The notes under the pieces were generated by a model. It had not been told where the DNA came from. It ran no database searches and saw only the letters and a program-made list of their open reading frames with translations. A stretch of DNA of 14,052 nt, taken from contig CAZFBS010000059.1 in the NCBI GenBank assembly GCA_964517265.1, positions 1-14,052 on the forward strand. The letters run 5' to 3'. This DNA comes from REEP01 sp964517265. GTDB lineage: Bacteria > Pseudomonadota > Alphaproteobacteria > Rhodospirillales > Defluviicoccaceae. Shown here in pieces: positions 1 through 7,628 of this stretch (its first letter is position 1; every line of letters begins with the position of its first letter). The translations under genes were made by a program, and so were the position numbers.

Positions 1-201
1 CTGCCGATGGCATTGCGCATGCCGGCGCCGCTGCTCTCGCGCCAGCAGACCGGCCGGCAGCCGCAGGAAAGCGGCCGGGCGCCGGTGAACGTCGTCATGC
101 ACATCACCACCCCCGACACGAACGGTTTCCGCCGCAGCCAGGCGCAGATCGCCGCCGATGCCGCCCGCACCATCGAGATGGCGCAGCGGAGGCAACTGTG
201 A
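1..201 (+). CDS. Phage tail tape-measure protein, C-terminal end (partial)
   Basis: The reading frame is open from the first base and stops at 199-201, so only the last 66 or so residues of a longer protein are inside the window. The final residues contain the pattern VMHITTPDTNGFRRSQAQIA followed by a short basic tail. From memory this is the usual C-terminus of tape-measure proteins in gene transfer agents and related alphaproteobacterial prophages (GTA gp11 type), which set tail length and pass through the tail tube. The identification rests on this short tail plus the gene order, because a DUF2460 gene follows directly. The stop codon overlaps the next gene's start (GTGA), which suggests translational coupling. 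Most of the protein lies outside the window, so coiled-coil and transmembrane content cannot be judged. Confidence 0.75.
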   Translation: MPMALRMPAPLLSRQQTGRQPQESGRAPVNVVMHITTPDTNGFRRSQAQIAADAARTIEMAQRRQL

Positions 202-800
202 GCGGCTTTCACGACGTGCTGTTTCCGCCCGACATCTCCTACGGCGCCTCGGGCGGCCCCGGCTACCTCACCACCGTGGTCACGACGATCGCCGGCTACG
301 AGCGGCGCAACAGCAGCTGGGCCGACTCGCGTGGCCGCTGGGACGTGGCGCATGGCCTGCGCAATCGCGAGCACGTCGCGGCGCTGATCGCGTTCTTTCG
401 CGCCCGCCGCGGCCGCGCCTACGGCTTTCGCTTCAAGGACTGGACCGACTACCAGGCCAACGCGCAGGTGCTCGGCGCTGGCGACGGCGTGCTGAAGACG
501 TTCCAGCTGGTGCGCAACTACGCCAGCGGCGGCGTCACCGCCACGCGGACGATCAGCAAGCCGGTGGCCGGCACCGTCACCGTCTATCGCAACGGCGTCA
601 TCGCCACATCCGGCGTCACGGTGGATCACGGCACCGGCGTCGTCACCTTCTCGACCGCGCCGGCCGCGGGCGTCGTTGTCACCGCCGACTACCAGTTCGA
701 CGTGCCGGTGCGGTTCGACAGCGACCAGATGAACATCACCATCGAGACGTACCAACTCGGCACCTGGGCGCAGGTTCCGATCATCGAGGTGCGGGTATGA
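198..800 (+). CDS. DUF2460 (TIGR02217-type) phage/GTA distal tail protein, gp12-like
   Basis: This is a 200-residue protein of the family length. The N-terminus has the FPPDISYGASGGPGY pattern (residues 9-23), and residues 62-82 carry the block LIAFFRARRGRAYGFRFKDW, which is the clearest signature of the DUF2460 family. The middle (about 90-170) is Gly/Thr/Val-rich and looks all-beta, and the C-terminus ends in the usual W.Q.PI.E.R pattern. In Rhodobacter GTA the homologue (gp12) forms the distal tail ring joining the tube to the baseplate hub. The GTG start at 198 overlaps the tape-measure stop, and the end overlaps the next ATG by four bases (ATGA at 797-800). An ATG could be used elsewhere, but the conserved N-terminus begins right at this GTG. 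Confidence 0.9.
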   Translation: MSGFHDVLFPPDISYGASGGPGYLTTVVTTIAGYERRNSSWADSRGRWDVAHGLRNREHVAALIAFFRARRGRAYGFRFKDWTDYQANAQVLGAGDGVLKTFQLVRNYASGGVTATRTISKPVAGTVTVYRNGVIATSGVTVDHGTGVVTFSTAPAAGVVVTADYQFDVPVRFDSDQMNITIETYQLGTWAQVPIIEVRV

Positions 801-1654
801 AAACCACATCCGCGGCGCTGGCCGCCCATATCGCGGCCGAGGTCACCACGCTGGCGACGTGCTGGCGCGTCACCCGCAGCGATGGCGCCGAGTTCTTCTT
901 CACCGACCACGATCGCGACCTCGTCTTCGACGGCCAAGTCTACAAGGCCAGCACCGGCTATTCCCGCACCGCCATCACCAACGACGCCTCGATGGCGGTC
1001 GACAACCTCGATGTCGACGGCGTGTTCGACTCCGAGGCGATCACCGAGGCCGACATCCGCGCCGGGCTGTTCGATCACGCCGAGGTTCGCGTGTTCCTGG
1101 TCAACTGGGCCGATCTCTCGATGGGCGCGATGAAGATGCGGCGCGGCTGGTTCGGCGAGGTGATCCTCACCGAGCAGGGCATGTTTCGCACCGAGCTGCG
1201 CGGCATGACCCAGGCGCTGCAGCAACGGATCGGCGAGGTCTACAGCCCCGAATGCCGCGCCGATCTCGGCGATCATCGTTGCAAGGTCGATCTGGGACTC
1301 TGGACGCGGGGCGGCACCGTCACCAGTGTGAGCGATCGCGCCGTGTTCGCTGCCACCGTCGACGGCGATGCCACGGCGGATGGCTGGTTCAATGGCGGCG
1401 CGCTGACCTGGGCCACCGGCGCGAATGCCGGCAAGACCATCGAGGTCAAGGCGTGGACGGCCGCGACTGGCAGCGTCGAGCTTTTCCTCGCCATGGGCTA
1501 TGCGATCGCCGCGGGCGATACCTTCACCATCCATCCCGGCTGCGACAAGAGCATCGAGACCTGCGCGGCGCGGTACAACAACACCGTCAATTTCCGCGGC
1601 GAGCCGTATGTGCCCGGCGTCGACGCGCTGGCGCGCTATCCCGATGCCCGCTGA
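797..1654 (+). CDS. DUF2163 phage/GTA baseplate hub protein, gp13-like, putative Fe-S binding
   Basis: I take the start as the ATG at 797, which overlaps the previous stop as ATGA; the frame is open further upstream but that part is a shadow of the DUF2460 gene. The product is 285 residues. The N-terminal half (about 1-160) matches the DUF2163 domain (TCWRVTRSDG, FFFTDHDRDL, YSRTAITND, LFDHAEV). The C-terminal part matches the phage BR0599-type domain, with SPECRADLGDHRC and GCDKSIETCAARYNN then NFRGEPYVPG. Cysteines 153, 162, 249 and 256 are well placed to bind an iron-sulfur cluster. A cluster is reported for the Rhodobacter GTA hub protein and lambda gpL; binding here is inferred. Its role would be as a tail-tip hub component next to the peptidase and the large gp15-type protein. 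Confidence 0.9.
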   Translation: MKTTSAALAAHIAAEVTTLATCWRVTRSDGAEFFFTDHDRDLVFDGQVYKASTGYSRTAITNDASMAVDNLDVDGVFDSEAITEADIRAGLFDHAEVRVFLVNWADLSMGAMKMRRGWFGEVILTEQGMFRTELRGMTQALQQRIGEVYSPECRADLGDHRCKVDLGLWTRGGTVTSVSDRAVFAATVDGDATADGWFNGGALTWATGANAGKTIEVKAWTAATGSVELFLAMGYAIAAGDTFTIHPGCDKSIETCAARYNNTVNFRGEPYVPGVDALARYPDAR

Positions 1655-2072
1655 CGCCAGCGCGATCGTCGCCGAAGCGCGCTCCTGGCTCGGCGTGCCG
1701 TGGCGCCATCAGGGGCGCGATCGCAGCGGGATCGACTGCGGCGGCCTTATCGTCCGGGTGGCGCACGCGCTGGAACTCTCGCAGTACGACACCAGCAACT
1801 ATGCGCGGCGGGCGAAGGACTTCCAGTTCCTGGAGCACTTCCGCGCCGGCCTCGGGATGGCCAGCGTGCGGATGAGCGAGGTGCGCCCGGGCGACGTCGT
1901 GATCTTCGTCGACCGCGCCAGCCCGTGCCATTGCGGCTTCTACACGCTGCAGGAGGGCGCGCCCTCGTTCGTTCATGCGCACGCGCTGCGCCGCCAGGTG
2001 ATCGAGGAGCGCTTTGTTGGCGAGTGGCGGGCAGCGGCGAAGTTCGTGTTCCGCTGGCCGGGTGTGGCGTAA
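1644..2072 (+). CDS. NlpC/P60 cysteine peptidase, phage/GTA gp14-like
   Basis: This is a 142-residue protein starting at the ATG at 1644, inside the last codons of the DUF2163 gene (11-base overlap). It is a compact NlpC/P60 peptidase. WLGVPWRHQGRDRSGIDCGG (residues 15-34) holds the catalytic Cys32, RPGDVVIF (81-88) is the usual core strand, PCHCGFY (94-100) supplies the expected catalytic His96, and His111/His113 are candidates for the third polar residue. Such tail-tip peptidases cleave peptidoglycan stem peptides so the tail can cross the cell wall. The length agrees with the GTA gp14 family. No signal peptide is present, as expected for a virion part. The stop and the next start share a base (TAATG, 2070-2074). 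Confidence 0.92.
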   Translation: MPADASAIVAEARSWLGVPWRHQGRDRSGIDCGGLIVRVAHALELSQYDTSNYARRAKDFQFLEHFRAGLGMASVRMSEVRPGDVVIFVDRASPCHCGFYTLQEGAPSFVHAHALRRQVIEERFVGEWRAAAKFVFRWPGVA

Positions 2073-5000
2073 TGGCGCAGCTGGCGTTCGGTGTCGTCGG
2101 CGCGGTGGTCGGCGGCTATTTCGGCGGCCCGCAAGGCGCCGCGGCCGGCTGGGCGGTCGGCGCCTCGGTCGGCGGGATGCTGTTCCCCTCCAAATCGAAT
2201 GTGAAGACGACGGAGGGCCCACGCCTCGGCGACCTCTCCGTCTCGTCGTCCGCCTACGGCTATCCGATCGCGATCTGCTACGGCACCATGCGGGTGGCCG
2301 GCAACATGATCTGGTCGAGCGGCATCATCGAGCAGCGCCACGAGAAGAAGGTCAAGTCGGGCAAGGGCAAGGGCGGCAAAAGCGGCGCGACCCAGACGAC
2401 CGTGACCTACACCTACTCCGCCTCGTTCCAGATGGCGTTTGCCGAAGGGCCGGCCGACGATGTCTTGCGGATCTGGGCCGACTCCAAGCTGATCTATGAC
2501 CGAACGATCGGCACAAGCGGCGCCACCACCAAGCCCGGCCTGCGCTTCCGCCTGACCGACGGCAGCGAGACCGCGGCGCCCGATCCGGTGCTCGCCGCGG
2601 CGGTTCCGGCCGGACGCGCGCCGGGCCATCGCGGCATCGTCACCATCATGTTCGAGGATCTGCCGCTCGAGGACTACGGCAACCGCATCCCCAACATCAC
2701 CGCCGAGATCACCTTCAACAAGGTCGACGAGAAGCCGATCCTCAGCCTCGACCCGATCACCGCCGCGGAGGGCGGCCTCCTCACGACGTTCCACGGCGGC
2801 GTCATCAGTTTGGACTGGAGCCGCAACGTCGGCTACCTGCTCGATCACTCGGGCGCGACCGGCGCCGACGTCGGCATTCGCCGGTTCAACATGACGACGA
2901 TGAAGGAGGATCGGCATGCGCCGGTCACCTCCATCATCCCGGCAGATGGCTATGGCAGCCTCAATCTGTCGAGAGTGCGAGACGTGATCGGCGTCGATCC
3001 TGACGGCTACCTCACCATCGTGGTCGGCGGCGACGGCAACGGCACCCGGATCATCCGCATCGAGCCGGTATCCTTGCGCGAGGTCGCCCGCTTCGGCACC
3101 AACGACAGCTGGCCGAGTGTCTTCTTCAGCTCCGGCGATTTCACCTTCATCGAGAATATCGTTTTCATCTCGGCCTACGGCGCCAGCGGCCGCAATGATT
3201 ACCTTTACTGCGAAGGCTTCTATCGCGGCATCGGCCTGCTCAAAGCGCGCGAGATGCGCTATGTGTGGCATGCCGAGGAAATTCTCTCCGGCACCATCAA
3301 TGGCGTGGTCGCCGGCCAGGCGGCGGACGGTTTTGGCGATGGCTGGCTGCTGAACACCAGCCAATCCACCAGCCATACCAAATGTCATATCTGGCGCACG
3401 CGCGTGAACTACTCCGCCGGGGTCGATCCGCTCACCGGCGAGAGCGTGGGCGTCGATCACCGGCTGATGGCTGAAGTAATGCCCGGCGCGATCCGCGCCG
3501 GCGCCACCGCGTTCTACGGCGAATGCGGCGCCTTCACGTATGATGCGACCGACAACAGCCTGATCCTGATGGCCGAGATCGCCGATCCGCGCGAACCCTA
3601 CGTCTTCAAGTGGCGCGAGGATCTCGGCGTCCTCTGGGCGACAGAGCTGCCGCTCATGATCAACTGGGACAATGGCACCTTCGGCAAGGCGCGGATCGAA
3701 AGCTCCCGCTGGACGCTGACCCGCAATCACCGGATCTGGCAGCTCGACACCGCCACTGGCGCGCTGGTGTACGACGAGGAGTGGCCTTCCGAGATCGACG
3801 AGTGGGGCGAGCAGGTCTACGACAGCGTCACCGATACCCTCTACATCTGGGCGGCGAGCGGCTTCAAGAAGGCGTTCCTCGGCCGCGGCTCCGGCGCTGG
3901 CGACACGCTGGCTTCGATCGTCGCCGATCTGTGCGCGCGCGCCGGCTTGAGCGACGGCGATATCGATGTCTCCGAGCTGGTCGATGTGGTGCCCGGATAC
4001 ATGCTCTCGCGTCAGACCAGCGTGCGCGGCGCAATCGAGACGCTGAGCGCCGCCTACTTCTTCGACGGCGTCGAGAGCGACGATCTGCTGAAGTTCCGCA
4101 AGCGCGGCCGCGCGCCGGCCTTGACGATCGCATCGAGCGCGCTGGTGCCGCTGCGCGGCGGCGCGGGCGGCGGGCGCAGCGATGGCGAGAGCTGGCGTGA
4201 GCGCCGCACCCAGGAGGTCGACTTGCCTGAGCGCGTCGCCGTGCTCGCTCATAACCGCCAAAACGACTATCAGCAGACGGTGCAGTCGGCCAAGCGGATC
4301 TCGCTGCCGCTGCCGACGATGCACTCGCGCAACCAGATCTCGCTCGAATTGCCGATCGCGCTCGACGTCACCACCGCCAAGCGCATCGCCGAGAAGATGC
4401 TGATCCTGGCGTGGATCGAGCGCAGCGAATACGAATGCATCCTCCCGCCCGACTACCTGCGGCTCGATCCGACCGACGTGGTCACCATCGCCTTTCCGAC
4501 CGGCACCACCTTCCAGGCGCGCGCGACGCGGATCGATACCGGCGCCGACTTCCAGCTCGCCTTCCGCGGTGTCTCGGAAACGATCGCCGCGTATACATCG
4601 ACGGTCGAGGCCGACGGGGGCCAAGGCTTTGTCAGCCAAGCCATCGCCGAGTCGATGCCGACCTTCCTCATTCTGCCCGATACGCCGCTGTTGCGGGACA
4701 TCGACGATACCGGCGGATCGGGCTCCAGGATCTACTTTGCCGGTGGCGGCACCGGCGCGGCGGGCTGGCGCGGCGCCGTGGTCTACGCCAGCGTCGATGG
4801 CCTGACGTGGGCGACGGCCGGCGCGATCGGCGGCGAGGCCGCTTATGGCGTCACCCTCGAGGCGCTGCCGGACCCGCCGGGCTCGGCGTTCTGCACCGAT
4901 GAGAGCAGCGCGCTGCGGGTGTCGATGGTCACCGGCGCCGAGCAGATCGAAAGCGTCACCCAGGAGGCGATGGTCAATGGCGCCAACGCGGCGCTGCTGA

Positions 5001-5629
5001 TCAAGCACAACGGCGAGCCGGAGGCGATCCAGTTTCGCGACGCCCTCTGGGACGAAGGGACCGCCAGCTTCACGCTGCGCGGGCTGCTGCGCGGCCGCCG
5101 CGGCACCGACGTCTTCACCTCCGGCCACACGGTCGGCGAAACCTTCCTGTTGCTCGATCCGGCCGTGATCGAGGTGGCGATCGTGCCGCTCGGCGATCTG
5201 AACGCCTCCCGGCAGTGGCGCGCCGTCAGCGTCGGCTCGGTGTTCGAGGATGCCGAGGTGCAGCACCGGACCATGACCGGCCGCGATTTGAAGCCGTATG
5301 CGCCGTGGGCGGTGAAGGCGACGATCGATGGCGGCGATATCCTCATCACCTGGTCGCGGCGCACCCGCATCGGCGGCGAGCTGAAAGACGGCACCGGCAC
5401 GGTGCCGCTCGCCGAGGCTTCCGAAGCCTACGAGGTCGACATCCTCGATGAGCCCGGCGGCACTGTGCTGCGCACGCTGGAGAGCGCATCAGAGAGCGCG
5501 ACCTATGCCGCCGCCGACATCCTCGCCGACTTCGGCGCCATGCCAACGAACCTGCCCGTCGTCGTCTATCAGCTCAGCGCCGTCGTTGGCCGCGGCTTCC
5601 CCCGCGCCGTTACCTTAGGAGTGTCATGA
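2072..5629 (+). CDS. Large baseplate / host-specificity tail protein (gp15-like, Phage-tail_3 type)
   Basis: This is a 1185-residue protein; the ATG at 2072 shares a base with the peptidase stop, and the open frame further upstream is shadow. Residues about 5-37 are a glycine-rich hydrophobic segment (VVGAVVGGYFGG...). Residues 50-220 carry the conserved start of this family (SSSAYGYPIAICYGTMRVAGN, then a Lys/Gly-rich loop at 91-105, then DYGNRIPNITAEITF). About 235-600 is a beta-rich stretch with propeller-like repeats. About 600-930 resembles the Phage-tail_3 domain (VADLCARAGLSDGDIDVSEL, TSVRGAIETLSAAYFFDGVE). About 980-1035 has the RDALW...FTLRGLLRGRRGT block, and the last ~110 residues look fibronectin-like. 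In GTAs the equivalent protein contacts the host surface. No GTA TIM-barrel domain is recognisable. Domain limits are read by eye. Confidence 0.87.
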   Translation: MAQLAFGVVGAVVGGYFGGPQGAAAGWAVGASVGGMLFPSKSNVKTTEGPRLGDLSVSSSAYGYPIAICYGTMRVAGNMIWSSGIIEQRHEKKVKSGKGKGGKSGATQTTVTYTYSASFQMAFAEGPADDVLRIWADSKLIYDRTIGTSGATTKPGLRFRLTDGSETAAPDPVLAAAVPAGRAPGHRGIVTIMFEDLPLEDYGNRIPNITAEITFNKVDEKPILSLDPITAAEGGLLTTFHGGVISLDWSRNVGYLLDHSGATGADVGIRRFNMTTMKEDRHAPVTSIIPADGYGSLNLSRVRDVIGVDPDGYLTIVVGGDGNGTRIIRIEPVSLREVARFGTNDSWPSVFFSSGDFTFIENIVFISAYGASGRNDYLYCEGFYRGIGLLKAREMRYVWHAEEILSGTINGVVAGQAADGFGDGWLLNTSQSTSHTKCHIWRTRVNYSAGVDPLTGESVGVDHRLMAEVMPGAIRAGATAFYGECGAFTYDATDNSLILMAEIADPREPYVFKWREDLGVLWATELPLMINWDNGTFGKARIESSRWTLTRNHRIWQLDTATGALVYDEEWPSEIDEWGEQVYDSVTDTLYIWAASGFKKAFLGRGSGAGDTLASIVADLCARAGLSDGDIDVSELVDVVPGYMLSRQTSVRGAIETLSAAYFFDGVESDDLLKFRKRGRAPALTIASSALVPLRGGAGGGRSDGESWRERRTQEVDLPERVAVLAHNRQNDYQQTVQSAKRISLPLPTMHSRNQISLELPIALDVTTAKRIAEKMLILAWIERSEYECILPPDYLRLDPTDVVTIAFPTGTTFQARATRIDTGADFQLAFRGVSETIAAYTSTVEADGGQGFVSQAIAESMPTFLILPDTPLLRDIDDTGGSGSRIYFAGGGTGAAGWRGAVVYASVDGLTWATAGAIGGEAAYGVTLEALPDPPGSAFCTDESSALRVSMVTGAEQIESVTQEAMVNGANAALLIKHNGEPEAIQFRDALWDEGTASFTLRGLLRGRRGTDVFTSGHTVGETFLLLDPAVIEVAIVPLGDLNASRQWRAVSVGSVFEDAEVQHRTMTGRDLKPYAPWAVKATIDGGDILITWSRRTRIGGELKDGTGTVPLAEASEAYEVDILDEPGGTVLRTLESASESATYAAADILADFGAMPTNLPVVVYQLSAVVGRGFPRAVTLGVS
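5617..5621 (+). promoter_or_regulatory. Ribosome binding site of the DUF2793-like gene
   Basis: AGGAG lies four bases before the ATG at 5626, inside the end of the large tail protein gene. It supports the ATG at 5626 as a true start even though this ATG overlaps the previous stop codon (ATGA). Confidence 0.6.
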
Positions 5630-6345
5630 GCAGCCCCAATCTCGCCATCACCCACGTCGCGGCGGCGCAGAACCAGAAAGAGGTCACCATCAACGACGCG
5701 ATCGACGCCCTCGACCGCGCCATCGGCGATCTGCTGGTCGTGGATTTCACCGCCGGCGATGTGACGCTGACCGATGCGCAGTTCCGCGCGGCGGCGGCGT
5801 TCCGAGCGGCGAACCTTTCCGCCGCGCGCGATCTCACGGTGCCGCAGATCCGCCGGCTGTTCGCGGTCGACAATGCCGCCGGCGTGGACGTCCTGACGAT
5901 CAAGCGCGGCGCCGGCGCAATCGCGGTGCCGGCCGGCGCGGCGGTGCTGGCCTACACCGATGGCACGACCAACGGGCTGCTCGCGCTGAGCGCGCCCGCG
6001 GTGCAGGCGAGGACCTACCTGTTGTCGGGCGCGGTGGCGGGCAAACCGACCGGCGGCGCCCGCGTCTTCCACCACCTCGCCGGCCTCGCCTTTACGTTGC
6101 CGGCCGGCCTCACCGGCTCGGCCGCGCTCGCCAAGGTCGCCGCCACCGCGCAGACCGACTTCGACATCCAGATCGGCGGGGTTTCGGTCGGCACCATGCG
6201 GTGGGCGGCGGCGGGCACCGCGGCCAGCTTCATTTTCGCCGCGCCGGTCGCTGTCGCCGCCGGTGCCGAGATCGAGATCCTGGCGCCGGTGTTGCCGGAC
6301 GCCACCCTCGCCGACATCACCTGGACGATCAAGGGGACCGCCTGA
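5626..6345 (+). CDS. DUF2793-like phage tail protein
   Basis: This is a 239-residue protein. The first 35 residues (SPNLAITHVAAAQNQKEVT then NDAIDALDRAI) match the start of the DUF2793 family, found in alphaproteobacterial prophage tail regions. The middle (about 40-130) is Ala-rich and includes a stretch resembling tail-attachment modules (DVLTIKRGAGAIAVPAGAAV). The last ~70 residues are a separate beta module, with a conserved core FDIQIGGVSVGTM and ending DATLADITWTIKGTA. That C-terminal module recurs in the broken fragment at 10327-10497. Coupling is tight: ATGA overlap upstream and TGATG downstream. I infer a tail-fibre or fibre-adaptor part; no enzyme motif is visible and the exact position in the virion is unknown. 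Confidence 0.75.
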   Translation: MSSPNLAITHVAAAQNQKEVTINDAIDALDRAIGDLLVVDFTAGDVTLTDAQFRAAAAFRAANLSAARDLTVPQIRRLFAVDNAAGVDVLTIKRGAGAIAVPAGAAVLAYTDGTTNGLLALSAPAVQARTYLLSGAVAGKPTGGARVFHHLAGLAFTLPAGLTGSAALAKVAATAQTDFDIQIGGVSVGTMRWAAAGTAASFIFAAPVAVAAGAEIEILAPVLPDATLADITWTIKGTA

Positions 6346-7397
6346 TGGCACTGATCTTCGCCGAGCACTGCGACAACTGGACCAGCAACGCCCATGTGAC
6401 CGCACGCGGCTGGGTGCAAAACAACTCGTTCGGCGGCCCGTCGAGCACCGGCGGCGTGGCGGGCGGCGGCGCGATCTTTCGCTCTCTCTACACCGACAAT
6501 TATGACCGCTCATACTACCGCGATCTTACCGGCGTCACCGCCACCCAAGTGCATTCGGCGTTCTGGTGGAAGTGCGATCTTTCCGGCAGCTCGGCCAGCT
6601 ACTCGTACTTTCTCAGCCGTGTCACCGCCGGCGGCAACGCCTGCGGCATCAAGAGCCGCACCAACAAGACCACCGTGGCTCTGCTCGTGCCGACCGCCGC
6701 CGGCGGCACGGAAGTCGGCACGATCACGACGAACATCATGGACAACGGCTGGCACTATCTGGAGTTCGAGATCCTTCTCGATCCCGTCGCCGGCACCGCC
6801 AGGCTGTGGGTCGATGGCGCGCTGGAGGTCACCTTCGCCGGCGCCACCGCCGCGGCCGCAGCGCCGCTGGCCATCACCCGCTGGTGGGTAGGGCCGCATG
6901 CCAGCAACGGATATCAGGACGATCTGCTGCTGTGGACCGATGTGGATACCGGCGACGGCTGGACCACCAACCTCGCCGGCGGCGTGCGGATCTTGAAGAC
7001 GGTGCGGCCGACCTCGGACGCGGCGGTGCAGTTCACGCCGTCGACGGGGGTGGACAATTACGCGCTGGTCGACGAGCAAGCCCTCTCGACGAGCGACCAC
7101 GTCGAGAGCGGCACCGACGGGCATAGCGACCGCTACGGCTTCGCCGCCCACGGCCTGACCGAAGGAACCCCGCATGGCGTGATCGTCGAGACTGTTGCAA
7201 GCAATCCGGGCGCCGGCGCGATCAACGTGGTGATGGTGGCCGAGAGTGACGCGGTGGTCGCGGACGGGGTGGCGAAGGATGTGCCGGGCAGCAGTACCGT
7301 TTTCCAGCACCATTTCCCGGCCAGGCCGGGCGGCGGCGCGTGGTCGTTCGCTGACATCGATGCCGCGACCTTCGGGATCAAGGTGGACGTGCCCTGA
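6345..7397 (+). CDS. Putative lectin/LamG-fold phage tail protein
   Basis: This is a 350-residue protein with its ATG at 6345 in a TGATG overlap and an AAGGGG purine run eight bases upstream. The N-terminal ~200 residues read like a concanavalin A/LamG-type beta sandwich: a Trp/Tyr-rich start (AEHCDNW), then SAFWWKCDL, NNGWHYLEFEILLDP-type strands (DNGWHYLEFEILLD at about 130-143) and the strand pair ARLWVDGALEVTF, ending with a YQDDLLLWTD strand. The remaining ~140 residues are more variable (DEQALSTSDHVESGTDGHSD, then SWSF-type end AWSFADIDAATFGIKV), a pattern seen in several tail appendage proteins. A glycan-binding tail appendage is a reasonable inference from the fold. No catalytic residues are evident. 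Confidence 0.65.
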   Translation: MALIFAEHCDNWTSNAHVTARGWVQNNSFGGPSSTGGVAGGGAIFRSLYTDNYDRSYYRDLTGVTATQVHSAFWWKCDLSGSSASYSYFLSRVTAGGNACGIKSRTNKTTVALLVPTAAGGTEVGTITTNIMDNGWHYLEFEILLDPVAGTARLWVDGALEVTFAGATAAAAAPLAITRWWVGPHASNGYQDDLLLWTDVDTGDGWTTNLAGGVRILKTVRPTSDAAVQFTPSTGVDNYALVDEQALSTSDHVESGTDGHSDRYGFAAHGLTEGTPHGVIVETVASNPGAGAINVVMVAESDAVVADGVAKDVPGSSTVFQHHFPARPGGGAWSFADIDAATFGIKVDVP

Positions 7398-7628
7398 ATG
7401 GCGAGCGTCCGCGCGGCCCAGACGACGCTCGCCGTTGCCTATGCGATTGCCTGGCCTGTCCCGGTGGTGCGCTCGGCGCAGACCACCGTGGCCATCTCCT
7501 ACGCGATCACCTGGCCGGATCCGGTGGTGCGCGCGGCGCAGACGACGGTGACCGTGCTTTACGATCCGTCGCCGCCACCCGGCGGTGGTGGCGTGAGCGT
7601 CTCCATGCTCTGCCAGATCATCGGGTAG
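7398..7628 (+). CDS. Short repeat protein at the end of the tail operon, unknown function
   Basis: This is a 76-residue protein whose ATG directly abuts the previous stop (TGAATG). Most of it is three copies of a 20-residue unit starting VR(A/S)AQTT and containing alternating hydrophobic residues then (A/T)WP.PV; the third copy is cut short and runs into a Pro/Gly hinge (PSPPPGGGG) and a short tail VSVSMLCQIIG. I do not recognise a family. The alternation of hydrophobic and polar residues suggests beta strands, so it may be a small fibrous or cap protein of the tail tip. Transposase debris begins immediately after the stop, so the present C-terminus could be truncated or altered by the insertion. 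Alternatively it is the natural end, since the reading frame and stop look clean. Confidence 0.6.
   Translation: MASVRAAQTTLAVAYAIAWPVPVVRSAQTTVAISYAITWPDPVVRAAQTTVTVLYDPSPPPGGGGVSVSMLCQIIG
7407..7568 (+). repeat. Tandem 60-base repeats, 2.7 copies
   Basis: There are two full in-frame units at 7407-7466 and 7467-7526 and a partial third at 7527-7568. Each unit begins GTCCGCGCGGCCCAGAC or a close variant (GTGCGC(T/G)CGGCGCAGAC). The copies differ mostly at third codon positions, so the repeat is maintained at protein level and is not a recent slippage product. Confidence 0.8.

Noticed and set aside
1973..5266. A very long antisense open frame (over 1000 codons) opposite the large tail protein
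   Set aside because: It is the mirror of a GC-rich coding gene. Its product is Ala/Gly/Arg/Asp-rich with no family motif, whereas the plus frame carries clear tail-protein patterns and coupled start/stop overlaps.
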